From positions 6,903,739 through 6,967,738 of the forward strand of contig OX336340.1 in assembly GCA_946902875.1 (NCBI GenBank): a stretch of 64,000 nucleotides of DNA, in the 5' to 3' direction. Below the pieces are notes generated by a model that made no database searches, was not told the origin of the DNA, and saw nothing but the letters and a program-made list of their open reading frames with translations. The stretch's first letter is position 1. Every line of letters begins with the position of its first letter. Both the position numbers and the translations under genes were made by a program. Origin of the DNA: Nematopogon swammerdamellus (taxonomy: Eukaryota; Arthropoda; Insecta; Lepidoptera; Adelidae). This document shows positions 11,315 through 22,849 of the stretch, in pieces.

Positions 11315-11621
11315 TTTTTTTTATGGAATCTGACACATCACCTACAGGCTACAACATCCGTGATGTCAGCCCATAACACCGGGTGAACTTGGTGCCACGT
11401 CAGTGCTTCCCTTCGGTCGTACCGGCTACACTAAATACATAGCCGTTTCTACCGACCTTTCATTCAGTGCGGTGCGGTGGTACCAACACGGGCGGGTTAA
11501 ACCCTACCACCTAGTAATATAAGAAGGAAGTCATATCCCTTAGTCGCCTTTTACGACATACACGGGGAGAGATACAGTGGGGCTATTCTTTTATATAAGT
11601 ACCGACCCCACACGGTACAAA
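11315..11621 (-). repeat. SINE family A copy, right palindrome arm
   Basis: Reverse complement of the left-arm copy: T-run, then atcacctaca, gtgatgtcagcccataacac, the core ccctaccacctagtaatata and the 5' block ending accgaccccacacggtac. Relative to the left arm it lacks part of the segment between gtagccgg and the aaatag motif. Confidence 0.85.
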
Positions 11622-11978
11622 ATTGATACTATCCGTCCGTTTATTTGTCGTGATCTCTATTTGAAACTAAAGTTTCCTGCAAATAGCGCATGAGTGAGTA
11701 CCTACATATATATACAAATTATGTATAGTTGAACGATGTATAGTCTTGAAGTAAAATGAAAAGTCAGTCAGAGCAAGACCGAAGACTGAGCTGTGTAAGT
11801 ACACGATTTTCTTTGTCTATGTAAGTAAATATATCTGGCTGGGGTGAAGCGGATTCGGGAAGTAAGTAAACCAATCAGTTCAAGGCCGAAGACCGAGGCC
11901 GGTTTCAGGTTGTACATAGTTGAATAATGTACTAACTCGAAGCAGGTAAGCCACTAAGGCGAGGCCAAAGCTACTGAT

Positions 11979-12953
11979 ATTATTTTTATAGTAAGCGCGA
12001 CATGTGGCGCCGAGCCACCCATAAGGTGTCTAGCGATGCCCATGGACATTCGGTAGCATGCGGAGGCTACGAATGCCATGCCGGCCTGACAGGTGCCCAG
12101 GTTGAAGGACCCGAAACTGTACTTGGGGGAAAATATTTCTCTCTGTTTGTATTTCAACAGGCTCTGATTTAGTTATGTATTCCTACGGAGTTGCAGTGGT
12201 TTTAGATCGCGGGACATTTGGAGTCACCTACTATTCGCACGGCTCGACGCTGGATCGAGTCCAGAGGCGCCAGCTGGTATTTGACTGAGCCATCCCATAG
12301 GTGCGAGCAGTACCCCAAGCAGGACTGAATCTGCGATTTATACGGCCTTGCCCTCGATGTCACGCCGGAAGTTTAGATCGTGCGAAAATTGGACTCGGAG
12401 GACCCCGAGGTGGTCGCAAAATTTAAGTGACGTGCCTTGGTAGGAAGGAGCTGGTGTGAACACCGCTCTCTTTGCACTGAACGCGCAAATTTGTATCTTG
12501 GAGGTGTTTAACTTGACCAACTTGCTACGGCCCATTCGGAAATAGAGCGGAGTGTTTGCTCAAGTTCAGACACAAGTCTTCGCCTCTTCTCATCCGCATC
12601 CCGCCAAGTTGAAGGGTAACTGGTGTAGAACCCGTGTTCCGTACTCTCGTATGCATAACAATATGTTGCCCCCTTAATGCTACGCCCACGCCTTCAACGT
12701 TAGCAAGGCTCAGTGCTGCGCATTATCTGCGAAGGTCGATTTGAAGGTCCTTTTGCTTTCCAAGCCAGTTTATAGTCAGCGTCATACCTGTCTGGAAGCA
12801 CCTGAACCTCCTGGGCACCGCCATTTCCAAAGACGTAGGTTTCCGGCAACTAATCGAGTCTAGGGCTAAAACTGCACCCAGAAAATTGGGAATACTTTTC
12901 CGCAATCGGCGGTTCTTCTCTTCCAAAATATCCCGCTTAGCTGAAGGGTAACT
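11979..12953 (-). pseudogene. non-LTR retrotransposon (Jockey/CR1-like) fragment
   Basis: Reverse-strand remnant of the same element as 42968-44200. Its 3' tail begins at tagtaagcgcgacatgtggc; the interior encodes FSAKRAVFTPAPSYQGTSLK and FCDHLGVLRVQFSHDLNFRR. Order is scrambled and stops abound. It is dead on arrival (5' truncated) or heavily decayed. Confidence 0.7.
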
Positions 12954-13000
12954 TGCATCCGAAAATATTGTAGGTATTAGGTATATTTAATGTACCTACC

Positions 13001-13414
13001 TTTTTTTTTTTTTATGGAAACTTGACACGCTTGGTTACATCACCTACAACATCCGTGATGTCAGCCCATAACACCATGTCAGTGCTTCCCTTCATTTTGC
13101 GCCGGCTACACTGAACTGGACGGAAAACACGAACTATTTACATAGCCGTTTCGACCAACGTTTCGCTCAGTGCGGTGGTACCAACCCGGCCGGGATAAAC
13201 CCTACCACCTAGTAAGGTAAGAAGGGAAGGGACCTACAGTTTAACGTGGTATCCGAACCACGGTCAGCCTCCAACAGTCGGACGGTCATCCATCCAATAA
13301 CTGACCGCACCATTAAGCTGCCGAGGCTGACGATCCCTTAGTCGACTTTTACGACATGCGACGGGGAGAGATGCAGTGGGGCTATTCTTTTTAAGTACCG
13401 ACCCCACACGGTAC
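13001..13414 (-). repeat. SINE family A copy, near full length
   Basis: T-run at 13001-13013, then the reversed 3' domain, core (cctaccacctagtaaggtaa) and head. The head keeps both arms of the GTCAGCCTC / GAGGCTGAC pairing (ggtcagcctcc and ccgaggctgac) and ends in the 5' block accccacacggtac. Confidence 0.85.
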
Positions 13415-14589
13415 ACCTACGCTACATATTATGCTTACACTAGGTACATGGACATTTAATACCAATTTATTTTAGCATAGTACTGTATCTAATAATAATA
13501 TTATATATCTATATACAATTTGCGGTAGATCAGTGAGTAAGTATGTAGGTATATTACCAACAATACCATGTCGCTTCTTCGCGTCGTCGCGTCGTCGCGT
13601 GTCGTCGTCGCGCGTCATTGGTGTATGTAACCAGTGTTGCCATGTCAGGAGATTTTCTCCTAGATTCAGGAGAATTTCAGCGGTGTTAGGAGAAGTTTTT
13701 GCCTGTCAGGAGAGTAGGAGAAAATCTAGGAGAAAGAAAATCATTACAGGAGAAGATTTAGGAGTGAGAAACATATATTTACTAGTAAGTAACAAGCAAA
13801 TATTTCGGTATGTACGGTGACAACACAATGAATGAACTGTTTGTGAATCAACCAACCTCTCAAGTCACACAATATACGATAGGATTTGTCTTTTAATAAG
13901 AGTAAGGTCCCCCTTCTTGCTCTTTAGATAAGATAATGTGACACTCTGTGAGTGTGTGCGTGCATTGATCGACCGACAAGCGACTACCGCGCGGGCCTAA
14001 CCGAACGAACACTTTGTTATAAATCAATGTTATTTACATGTATTCTTTGTAATAATCAGTAGTATTACTAAGCCTACGTCGATAGTCTGTCCGTCAGTCC
14101 GCACTACTTTAACGGCTGTATCTTTTGTACCGTAATAGGTAGCTGGTTGTGATTTTCACAGATCATGTGTTATTTATTATTGGCGGACATCCTATTAAAT
14201 AATAAGAAAAAAAAAAAAAATTAAGGGCTTCCCCATAAAAGAAACGTTTTTTTTAATTATTATTTTTTGTTTGGTTTTGCTCTAACGTAAAAACGGTAAT
14301 ACGTACAAGTGTCAAACTTGGTGTAGTTAAAAACAAAAAAAAAAAAAATAATTAAAACAGACGAATTACGTGGTGGTTAGAATGGCAATCGTGGTTATGG
14401 CGGGGGGACAAATCATTATTGGCGGAGAAGTGATAGAACATATTAAAGGAAGAGTATGTACGTATATCTCGGTTAAATACTGCTTGGTAGACAAGGTCTC
14501 CTTAAGAAGGTCGAGGGAGGAATTCAACTGAGTAGGGCTGCCTCGGAAATTTAAAATTCGCCCCGAGGTCTAATCTGTATATATTATGA

Positions 14590-14945
14590 CCAGCGCGTCC
14601 TACCGTTTATGACGTACGGGTGTGAAACGTAAGCTCTGACTAAAGTTGTTTTCAAAAGTTGCCCAGCGAGCGATGGAACTAGCCATGCTGGGCTGGCATG
14701 GGAGTATAGCTAGGCGAAATGGTGCGTAATGAATGACTATGAATGAGGGGACGACGACCGTTGGAGTAACCATGTACTACATTGGCGGCCGTGGACAGGA
14801 AAATGGAGTGTGGGAGACCACCCGCCAGGTGGGACGCCGCCATGAAGTATGTCGGTGGAAATCAGTGGTCCGTACCGCTGAAGGCCGAGAGACTGGAGGA
14901 AAATTGAAGGCGTATGTCCAGCAGTAGACGCTTACACGCTGACCG
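14590..14945 (+). pseudogene. RTE-type LINE ORF2 C-terminal remnant
   Basis: The frame-broken text includes FMTYGCET, a PWTGKW-like block and a decayed ending around vgCPAVDAYT. These correspond to the last ~120 residues of lepidopteran RTE LINEs. Several stops and frameshifts. It lies within the AGGAGA-type hAT element, so it inserted into it or was captured by it. Confidence 0.55.
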
Positions 14946-15110
14946 ACTGACTGACTGACAGAGAACCCTCGGTGAGCGAGTTCGACTCGCACTTGACCGG
15001 TTTTCAGGGTGCAAAAGATACAGCTCTTTACAGGTAAGACAGACAGACGGACGGACAGACGGCTTAGGCTTAGTAAAATGGTCCCGTACGTATAAGGAAC
15101 ACTAAAAATG
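14945..15110 (+). repeat. GAGGGTTCCGTA-type high-copy repeat, internally deleted
   Basis: Starts agagaaccctcggtgagcga with gttcgactcgcacttgaccg and ends in acagacagacgg then taaaatggtcccgtac. These are the two ends of a family seen more fully at 21745-22408 and 33815-34565. Confidence 0.5.
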
Positions 15111-15591
15111 TGGTGACATTTTTATAATTTGAAGAACAGGAGAATTTTTTAGGAGGACGAAAATTTTCTAGGAGATTTTTAGGAGATTTTCGAAGTCAAT
15201 CTAGGAGAATTTCAAAATTTGAGTTGGCAACACTGTATGTAACGTATCGAAACCGCGGGGGGGCGCGGCGCGGTGCGCGGGCGACTACGCTTCATCGCGA
15301 ATAATCGCTATTCATACATGCGCCACACATTTTGCTCTATTTCTCTGTACACATAAGTTTAATATATGGCAAAGTATATATTTTCGGAATCGTAATTTAA
15401 TTATCTTTAATTTGATATGCCACTCAATATATTTTGAAAAACTAATTTGACATTTTGAGGCCGTGCGTCCGCCATTTTGAATTTTGAAAATTGTTATATA
15501 GCCTATGACACTCCCGTGAATAAGACAAATCCAATAGCACAAGAATTATTCAAATCGGCCCAGTACTTTAGGCTGTAGAGTGGAATATAGA

Positions 15592-15640
15592 TAGTCACAT
15601 ACATACATACATACATACATACATACATACATACATACAC
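15592..15640 (+). repeat. (ACAT)n microsatellite
   Basis: About twelve uninterrupted ACAT tetramers. Confidence 0.95.
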
Positions 15641-15687
15641 GCCAAACTCATAACCCTTCCTTTTTTGGCTTCGCCGTAGTCGGGTAA

Positions 15688-15712
15688 TAAAAAGGCGACT
15701 AAGGGATATGAA
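15688..15712 (+). repeat. SINE family A, 5' piece of a split copy
   Basis: Holds aaaggcgactaagggatatg, the 5' block of the SINE. The copy is interrupted by the hAT-type element and continues at 17862. Confidence 0.8.
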
Positions 15713-17853
15713 TAGTGTTGCCAGATGTCCCGTTTTTAGCGGGACGTCCCGCTTTTTGGGTAAAAAAGGAAGAGTCCCGATCGGGACGGCCTGTGTCCCT
15801 TTTTTCTATGAATTCGTATTTCCCCCGCCCCCCCCCCCCCCCCCCCCCCCCCCCCAAATGCAGTGCAGGCAACTAAACATCGCAGAAAAGTTAGCGACGC
15901 GCGATTGCGCGAGAGCGAGATATAATGTTGTCTGTATATAATAAAATAATAAATAATAAGGCGTAAGTAAACAATTAGCGATCTCTTTTTTATTTTTGCT
16001 CTGGCGCTAATTACTGCGTCTCGTTCGGTCAGACTCAGAGGCAGTTGGTTTGTTTTCATTTAGATTGGCTGCCTGTATTGCCCGCACTGGCGGCCGGTCC
16101 TAAAGTGCGCCCGTGCGCCGCACTACCATACCACGAGAAGTCTTCACTTCACTCAAAATAAATAATACAACATACCTATATTAAAACCATAAAGATCGTA
16201 CTCCAAATAAATACGAATGTGAATTCGACCTTATTTTATAGACCACAAGGCACGTTTTTGCGAGTAAACCCGCGCCCCGTGCGGAATCGAATAACGCACG
16301 CGGTCTCCCATCTGAATGTATTGGGATCGGCAAAACACCGCTGGCGCGTGAGACAAAAGATACTTCATAGAAACAGTATGGGCCGAAATGGAGTTCTGCG
16401 TGCGGCGCACGAGCGCCAAACAAGGACGCTATATCGTGAATAACGGCGCGTGCGACACGTCGCGAGCGATTCCTTTTGCACGAGTCCGTCTACCTAGAGT
16501 CAGCGCGCTGTCATGTGATGTCACATACCCGTTAGCGCGCGAATATTTAAAATGGGATATTGTTAGGTTTTGTGCTTTCTGTCACGTGATACTGTGAATT
16601 AAGTGGTGCCGATATTTGCCTAAGAGTTGGTTAAAGGTAAGGTTTTACAAACAGGCGATCCCGGGTTCAATTCCTACTTTTCAAATGTTTTTTTTATTAT
16701 ACATTTTTTAAATATTTTTGGGACATTGCTATTGTTTTCTTTTTGAAAGCTGCAGCAGTGTTGTGGTCTATGGGTGTGTTCATAAAGGTACTATATGAGT
16801 TAAAAACTTGTTTGGATTTATTTTCTTGGATTTTGCAACTCATTGAGTGTCTTGAGAATATTCATACTAGGTACGTGCATAATGCAACGCGGCCTTTAAA
16901 TAATTCGGAAGTCGCGATCTTAAAATAACATTGGGAATGTGTTGAGAAATTTGGTATTTAAGGAGGTAGGTACTTAGCGCACTACCGGTCACTGAAGTCA
17001 CCAGCCGCCAGTGATTGCCCGCAGTCCTTTCCTTTTCTAATATAATATTTAATGAACAACTCGAAGCTGAATTTTATTGATTTCTTCCATTATGTTAAAA
17101 AGAAAAAAATACATACTTAAGGCCCTATTCCGCCGATGCAAAACATGCGAACAATGAGCGTTTTGGCTTATATTATGTGGCATTTGTTAGAATAATTTTC
17201 GAAACCAATACTCACATTTTTCAATCGGATTTTTTTTTCTTTTCCATAAAAATATATGAATTATAACATGCTTAGTGATTTATTTCTTATAACATGTAAC
17301 TTTTGCCAAAAAAAAAACACGACAGCGGACCATAAATTACGATTTTTTAGAAGAAATTGTTAAGAAAATCAAGACACCTATACAGAAAATATTCTAGAGA
17401 AGCCCAAGAAAAAGATGAGAACGAGGGTTTATCCTAATTGTTTTTTCGTTTTTGTATAGGTTGACCCTTGAAATAGCTGCTAAAACACACCATGTTGCCA
17501 ATTGTTTATGACAAGGTGGGGTTTGAAGGGGTTTGTTAAGTAAATAAGCCATATTTTTAGTACATTTTTTTTATAAAGTTCTCTGTATTTTTGGCTTTCG
17601 TGATCAATTTTTAAATTTTTTCTGTATGGCCTGATTTCTCTGAAATACATTTTTGAAAATTTCAAAAATCTCGTTTTCTCCTAAAATTTTCATATCGCAG
17701 CCTTCAAGTTAAATCTTCCGCGAAATGTAATGCAAAACGATGTGAAAACTATGTGATTTCTTGATGTCCCGGCTTTTACTTTGAAATCCCGTTTTTTTTC
17801 CTCTAATATTTGAGTTTGTCCCGCCATGCTGTAAAAAAAATATGGCAACACTA
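15713..17853. mobile_element. hAT-type non-autonomous element (GTCCCG type) splitting a SINE
   Basis: Termini TAGTGTTGCCA (15713) and TGGCAACACTA (to 17853) are perfect 11-bp inverted repeats. They are flanked by a perfect 8-bp target duplication GATATGAA at 15705-15712 and 17854-17861. The subterminal regions repeat GTCCCG/CGGGAC (15727-15800 and 17765-17825). The interior holds a C28 homopolymer and a GC-rich segment but no transposase. The insertion point lies in the SINE sequence aagggatatgaa, giving an exact before/after check. Confidence 0.85.
15822..15855 (+). repeat. poly(C) tract
   Basis: Five C, one G, then 28 C. A homopolymer this long is prone to length error in sequencing; its reverse strand could form G-quadruplexes. 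Confidence 0.95.
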
Positions 17854-17861
17854 GATATGAA

Positions 17862-18104
17862 TGAATCCCTTCTTATATTACTAGGTGGTAGGGTTTAACC
17901 CGCCCGGGTTGATACCACCGCAGTGAATGAAAGGTCGGTCGAAACGGCTATGTAAATACTTTGTGTTTTCCGTCCAGTTCAGTGTAGCCGGCACGACCGA
18001 AGGGAAGCACTGACGTGGCACCAAGTTTACCCGGTGTTATGGTCTGACATCACGGATGTTGTAGGTGATGTAGCCAACCGTGTCAGTTTCCATAAAAAAA
18101 AAAA
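17862..18104 (+). repeat. SINE family A, 3' piece of the split copy
   Basis: Continues the copy begun at 15688: ttcttatattactaggtggt, cgcccgggttgataccaccg, the gtagccggcac motif and the 3' domain ending accgtgtcagtttccat plus A-tail. Confidence 0.9.
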
Positions 18105-19620
18105 CCTGATTGATACTTGTAATTTACCTAAGTTCTTGCAGTGCAGCACAACACCGATCACACCCGAATGGTAAAAATGTAGCACAAGTGTAACGGAGAT
18201 GGAATGTATGTAGTTTCGTATTTGTGCCGCACCATTGATAGATAACCCAATCTGATCGGCTAGATGATGCTCGTTCTACTCTTTTGAAATTGTTTGGTGT
18301 GAATATGTAGTCTGGGGCTGTCGTCGGTGAGGTGTGGATGTAGTTTGGGGCGGCCTGGATCCGTCACCGTGGTCGGCTGAGCGGGTCTGCGGGTTGCTTT
18401 ATTCAATTAAATCTCACCAGGGGCACAGATTCCAGGGGCTAGTTTTGCCGTGACGACCGACTCCGTATGACCGTAAAGATAACTGGACTGCGTTATTGAA
18501 ATGTTCGCCATAGAATTGGAGCCGAACTTAGCTATTCGGATAACCTAGGCACTGAGTGTGTATACCGGTGTGATAGGTATTCCAAGCGATTTCGTGCAAT
18601 GTCTTTTGATGCATCTTGAACGCTTGATGCCTTGTAGGACTAAACCTGTTAAAAAAAATCAAAAGTTAAAATCAAAATGCTTACCTATAATAAAATCCAA
18701 CGTCTGCTTTCTGTCTGAGTGTCTGAGTGTATGTCTGTCTGTCCGCTTATAACTCAAGAACCACTGAACCGATTATAATAAAAAAAATTCTACGGATAGC
18801 TTGATTCTTCCCATCAACTATAGGCTACTTACTATCACGCTAAATGGCTTATGAGGTTAGCAGTGAAGTGAAATATGAGAGCGGGCGGAGCCGCGGGGTA
18901 CTCTTTTCTATTCTGTGCCGCGGGCACGGCTAGTATATAATAATAACAATAACATGAATAAATAAGGGATAAGACGTGAGCATTGCATTTTATTACAAGT
19001 TCTGCTTCCACGCTAGTCCTGGGACTGTGATCCTGATCATCGTGCTGTGATGTGTGAAGCAGAGCAGAGTTTACCCAGGCATTCATTCATGAACAGAATA
19101 ATAATAGATAGCTTTTCAGTTACACATAATTTACCTATTATGTCTTACAGGTTATTTCAAGTATTCTGTGCTATAAGGACCACGAACCCAAGTCATTCGG
19201 TGGTGGTGATGCAACGTATAGTTGAAGGAAAACCAGCGCGCTATTATTATTACCCAACTATGGCGAAGGCGTAATGTGTGTAGCCTGAATGGTTGTATGT
19301 AAGTACATATGTATATTTGGATGACAGACTCCTACATGACTCGTCCGATTTTTATAATTCCGGTGTCATTTGGTTTGTCTCAAATTACACCGGTACACTG
19401 GGTAGGTATTTGCTGGGTACCATATTTTTTTTATTTTAAAATTTTTCTTTGTATCGACTGTTCTGCTTAAAATCGATGTCTCTTTTGAAATAATTTTATG
19501 AAAATTTGGTTGCATACATTTTTTTTATTAAATGTATTTATTTATTTCATTTTATTTGGTTTGATATGAACTACGATTTGAGCGATAGTGCATAAAATCT
19601 TATCTATTATTGGCGCGTAC
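18105..19620. other. no gene recognised; lepidopteran repeat ends
   Basis: AT-rich. 18650-18940 is a reversed piece of the ACTAGCTGAGCCCG-type repeat (ctgagtgtatgtctgtctgt, then gggcggagccgcggggtact and gcacggctagtata). No coding region with support. Confidence 0.45.
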
Positions 19621-19627
19621 AGACTAT

Positions 19628-19759
19628 AGTATTATCAAAACCTCGTGTCCGGTTGGGCAATAAAGTTTTATGGCTTTGCGCCATGGCGCCGTGCGCAGAT
19701 TCGCTTCCCTAAGCCATATAACTTTATTGCCCAACCGGACACGAGGTTTTGATAATACT
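19628..19759. repeat. 49-bp-arm hairpin (MITE-like)
   Basis: Left arm 19628-19676 and right arm 19711-19759 are reverse complements with a single mismatch over 49 bp, separated by a 34-bp loop that itself contains gcgccatggcgcc. No target duplication is clear. Could be a tiny foldback MITE or a structured RNA. Confidence 0.85.
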
Positions 19760-19797
19760 TTTTTTTATTTTTTTATAGTGCAGTCTAGGTAGCAGTG

Positions 19798-20156
19798 CAT
19801 GCAATGCAAGAATTCTACCCGTACATCAGCGCGCCCTGCCACGAACCCTTTTCCGCCAGTCTACCGAGAACACGCGAAGCATGGAGTGCGAAGACCAAGT
19901 CGCCTTGTTCCGTGTTCGTGCGCGTCACTCCGACCGAACACAACAGTCCATGATGCTGCATCCACACGCACACGCTGCGCGTCCCTTTGGGTTCGTCCGA
20001 AAAAACGACAATTTGTTGGATTTCTGCGCGCACGACGACGCTGTGCGGTTCGTGCGCGTAAGACGTCCAGCCAGACTATGAGAATTTGTTACAGAGTGTT
20101 TGTTACCTTGCATGTTTGTTAGTTTACACTGTACACGGCAAATTCTTGCATTGCAC
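19798..20156. mobile_element. possible TIR element
   Basis: The ends tgcaatgcaagaattc and aaattcttgcattgca are inverted (about 20 bp with mismatches) and enclose a GC-richer interior with no recognised protein. Target duplication not identified. Confidence 0.4.
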
Positions 20157-20599
20157 GATACATTGCTATTTCATTGCACCAGTGTGTTCGCGTCATTAAA
20201 TGTGTTTTATTGTTATGTTTTTAATACTCGTATAACATTGATCATAACTACTGCTACATACACAGATAGCCATCTTGCCACAGCAGCGGTCCACTTCCTT
20301 TTCGTTGTCGGAGGAGGAGCGAATCATTCATGCAAATGTGTCAACGCGTTCGTTCGGACTACCAACCGTGGTGGCGTGGCAGCCGGGCCACCACCCCCGC
20401 CCACCTCGCGCCACCAGTAGTGGCTGTCACCGGCGGCGGCACCTTTGCCACTGCTGACGAAGGAGTTTTGCCGACAGTCAGGGGGTGTGTTGTGTTGATT
20501 TGATATACAACTCGACAAAGATTGCAAAGGTATAGAACGGGCTTCAAATTTTCGAAGAGGCGAAAATTCGAAATGCGAACATTTCTAGATCTGTGTCAC

Positions 20600-20965
20600 A
20601 CTTGTGGAACCGTCAATCTTTACAAATGATCGTTACAATATCAACACGCCTCCTCCGGTTCGCCTTCGCCAAACCCGCCATAAACTCGCGGAACACCCCT
20701 TTGTTGTGGACAGAAGAGTACTTGGAACTGCACGATTCTCTAAATCGTTCTTGTGCCGCACTGCAAAAGTGTGGAACGGGCTTCCGGGGAATATCTTTCC
20801 CCACTCCTACAATCCACAGATCTTAAAATCGCGGGTAAATAGCCTTTCCCCAGCGACATTAGTCCAGCTCCAAGCCGGACTGGCACCTCCTCGGGGGTTA
20901 AATCGGCTGCGCCTGAGGCTTCGACCTCGGGCACAGCCAGCTAGTTCGGAAGCAATAAAAAAAAC
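20600..20965 (+). pseudogene. non-LTR retrotransposon 3' fragment (family L3)
   Basis: Encodes the C-terminus of a LINE reverse-transcriptase protein: PPVRLRQTRHKLAEHPFVVD, then SFLCRTAKVWNGLPGNIFPH, followed by a short 3' UTR with ctcggg motifs and an A-rich tail. The 32490-32745 segment is a second copy of the same 3' end. 5' truncated, as is usual for LINEs. Confidence 0.75.
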
Positions 20966-20999
20966 AACAAAAAAACACGTTCTATTTGCCGTCTAAGAT

Positions 21000-21740
21000 C
21001 CGTCTTACTTATTGTAAAATGTGTGCACTGCATTCGAAAATTAGCTGTGTAAGAAATGAATCGTGTGTACTTGTAAGACAATAAGCAGTTCGTTCCTTTT
21101 GAATCCTTTTCAATACGGAAATAACCACAGAACATTGTGGAACATTGTGGAAATTACACAGAACACATGCTATAATGCGCGCTGAGTGTTTGTTGAGAGC
21201 TGGTTCAGAGTAAACTTAGGGAGTGCCGCATGCGCCCCGGATAATATAAGTGAAATGTGGGTGAATGAAATGGTGTGTATCCTGCAAATATAAATGACCT
21301 TGTTTTGGCCCAGTTTTGTGTCAAGTGTGTTTGGTTGCTCCAGTTAGCAATGAAATGGAAGTATGGCAGTTCTGTGCTGTGATATCAGATAGGTAGTTCC
21401 TGCTTTTGAGAATTTTCGCATGCAGAGATATGCTGAACGCTACGAAGTAAAGAAGGTACTCACCTATGTATACTTCAACATAGGTAGGTAGTGTGTATGA
21501 ACTCAGGCACGCGCTGTGAATTGGACGCACATAATGACATTTTCTAAGGAAGGTGTACCCTGGCTGTAACAACTTGACTTGTGTATCAACTTATAGTACT
21601 TGTGTACAGAAGTCATAGTATAAAATCCCAGGTCACCAATCAATGGCAACACGGAGATATGCTATGTTGAATTTTTTATTTTACTTGATTTTTTTAAATT
21701 ATAATTAGCTTAGAAATCGAGAGTGATGAATGTTTTAGTG
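21000..21740. other. no gene recognised
   Basis: AT-rich intergenic DNA. I see no coding region, no structural RNA and no repeat boundary. Confidence 0.4.
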
Positions 21741-21744
21741 AAAA

Positions 21745-22408
21745 CAAGTGCGTGTCGGGCCACACGCAGTGTAGGGTTCCGTAGTTGCGGAACCCTATCA
21801 AAATAAATTATTTGATTATTTGTATAATTTTGTAGGGGAAATCAATGAATGTTAATTTGAAAAAGTTCTTCAACAGTGAAATGATGGCTGTCGTCCATAC
21901 ATTTTATAAGTTGGTCGACTATTACTCGTCAACCTGTACAGCCTACTTAGCTGTGATAGTTTTCCTTTTAATTTCGATATATATACTACTGCTGTGAATT
22001 TTTTCACATATCTAATAGCAACCGTTTAGCTGGCAGGGGGGGGGGGCACTTGACTCTAACCAAAATTAGCACTTAAAAGCTTAATAATTCGCAAACGGAT
22101 CCCTAAATCGAAAAATGCTTTTCACAAACCTGCAACATTTGCTAAAGACCTATCCAACGACACCCCACATGATGGGGTAGACTCGAAAAAAATCATTCAT
22201 CCCGACTTTACGTGTAGGGGACGTACCCTAAAAAAAAATTATTTCAAAATTTTTATTTTACCACTTTGTCTGCGTTATTAATATCATACCAACTTACAAC
22301 TTTCTAGTACTAAGGGTCTCTGACCTAAGCCGCGGGCAGACAGACGGACAGACGGACGGACATGGCGAAACTATAAGGGTTCCTTGTTGACTACGGAACC
22401 CTAAAAAC
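21745..22408 (+). repeat. GAGGGTTCCGTA-type high-copy repeat
   Basis: Begins around gtgtagggttccgtagttgc and ends cagacggacagacggacgga, then ttgttgactacggaacccta. The ends show the inverted words gggttccgta / tacggaaccc. Non-coding; very common in Lepidoptera in my recollection. Confidence 0.55.
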
Positions 22409-22849
22409 GAAGAATAAATGGTTACTATATATATAATTAATATATATATAATTACATAAATTAATAAAATTCATAGTTATTCGCTGTTTTAACGCGTTGC
22501 GACAACATCTAAAACATAAATCGAAGGCACCGAACTGTCGCCCACTCGCCGTGATTAAGCAACGCTATATCTAAAGCGACATTGATTCTGCCCTATCCTC
22601 CGAGCCCTGGATCCGCTCAACCCTTTTCAACTTGACGCAATTAGAGCGACCTCTTGTGTGTGATATCGTGTGGGGAGCCCTGCGAGCACAGGATCAATAA
22701 CTGTAGAGCTTAAGCAGCGTACACATACCTATGTTGTAACACACTCTTCACACATCGAACTTGGTATCATACTCAATAAGACGGGGAAGTCTTTTCCATA
22801 AGGACACATGGGACACGAGCCCAGGGCCTCAAAGTGCATACAAAATGAC
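22409..22849. other. no gene recognised
   Basis: AT-rich start, then 22490-22740 is somewhat GC-richer with no open frame of note and no recognisable family. Confidence 0.35.

Larger units (their letters stand above)
10163..11621. repeat. long palindrome (inverted repeat), ~1.46 kb
   Basis: Left arm about 10163-10805 and right arm about 10927-11621 are reverse complements, separated by a ~121-bp unmatched spacer. The inner ~300 bp of the arms (from gttataaaaaactaaaaccc to the segment around gtcgggcgttcttcgttcaa) are almost identical. Near the spacer I counted two mismatches. The right arm keeps about 65 bp (about 11255-11320) missing from the left arm, where the gap falls between two A-runs. 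Each arm ends in a SINE A copy. Confidence 0.9.
13632..15235. mobile_element. hAT-type non-autonomous element (AGGAGA type)
   Basis: Termini are CAGTGTTGCCA at 13632 and its inverse TTGGCAACACTG ending at 15235. They are flanked by a perfect 8-bp direct repeat TATGTAAC at 13624-13631 and 15236-15243. Both subterminal regions (13645-13770 and 15130-15220) are dense in AGGAGA/TCTAGGAGA words, which could be transposase-binding repeats. The interior has no transposase; it carries an RTE LINE remnant and a high-copy lepidopteran repeat end. Boundaries are certain at base level; assignment to hAT rests on target size and termini. Confidence 0.8.

Noticed and set aside
15736..16059. 107-codon minus-strand frame with a poly-glycine run
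   Set aside because: The glycine run is the poly(C) tract read in reverse, within a non-autonomous hAT-type element.
20270..20470. Coding-like GC-rich stretch (possible LTR-element Gag/protease)
   Set aside because: Three frames are partly open but none shows a recognisable motif; too weak to annotate.
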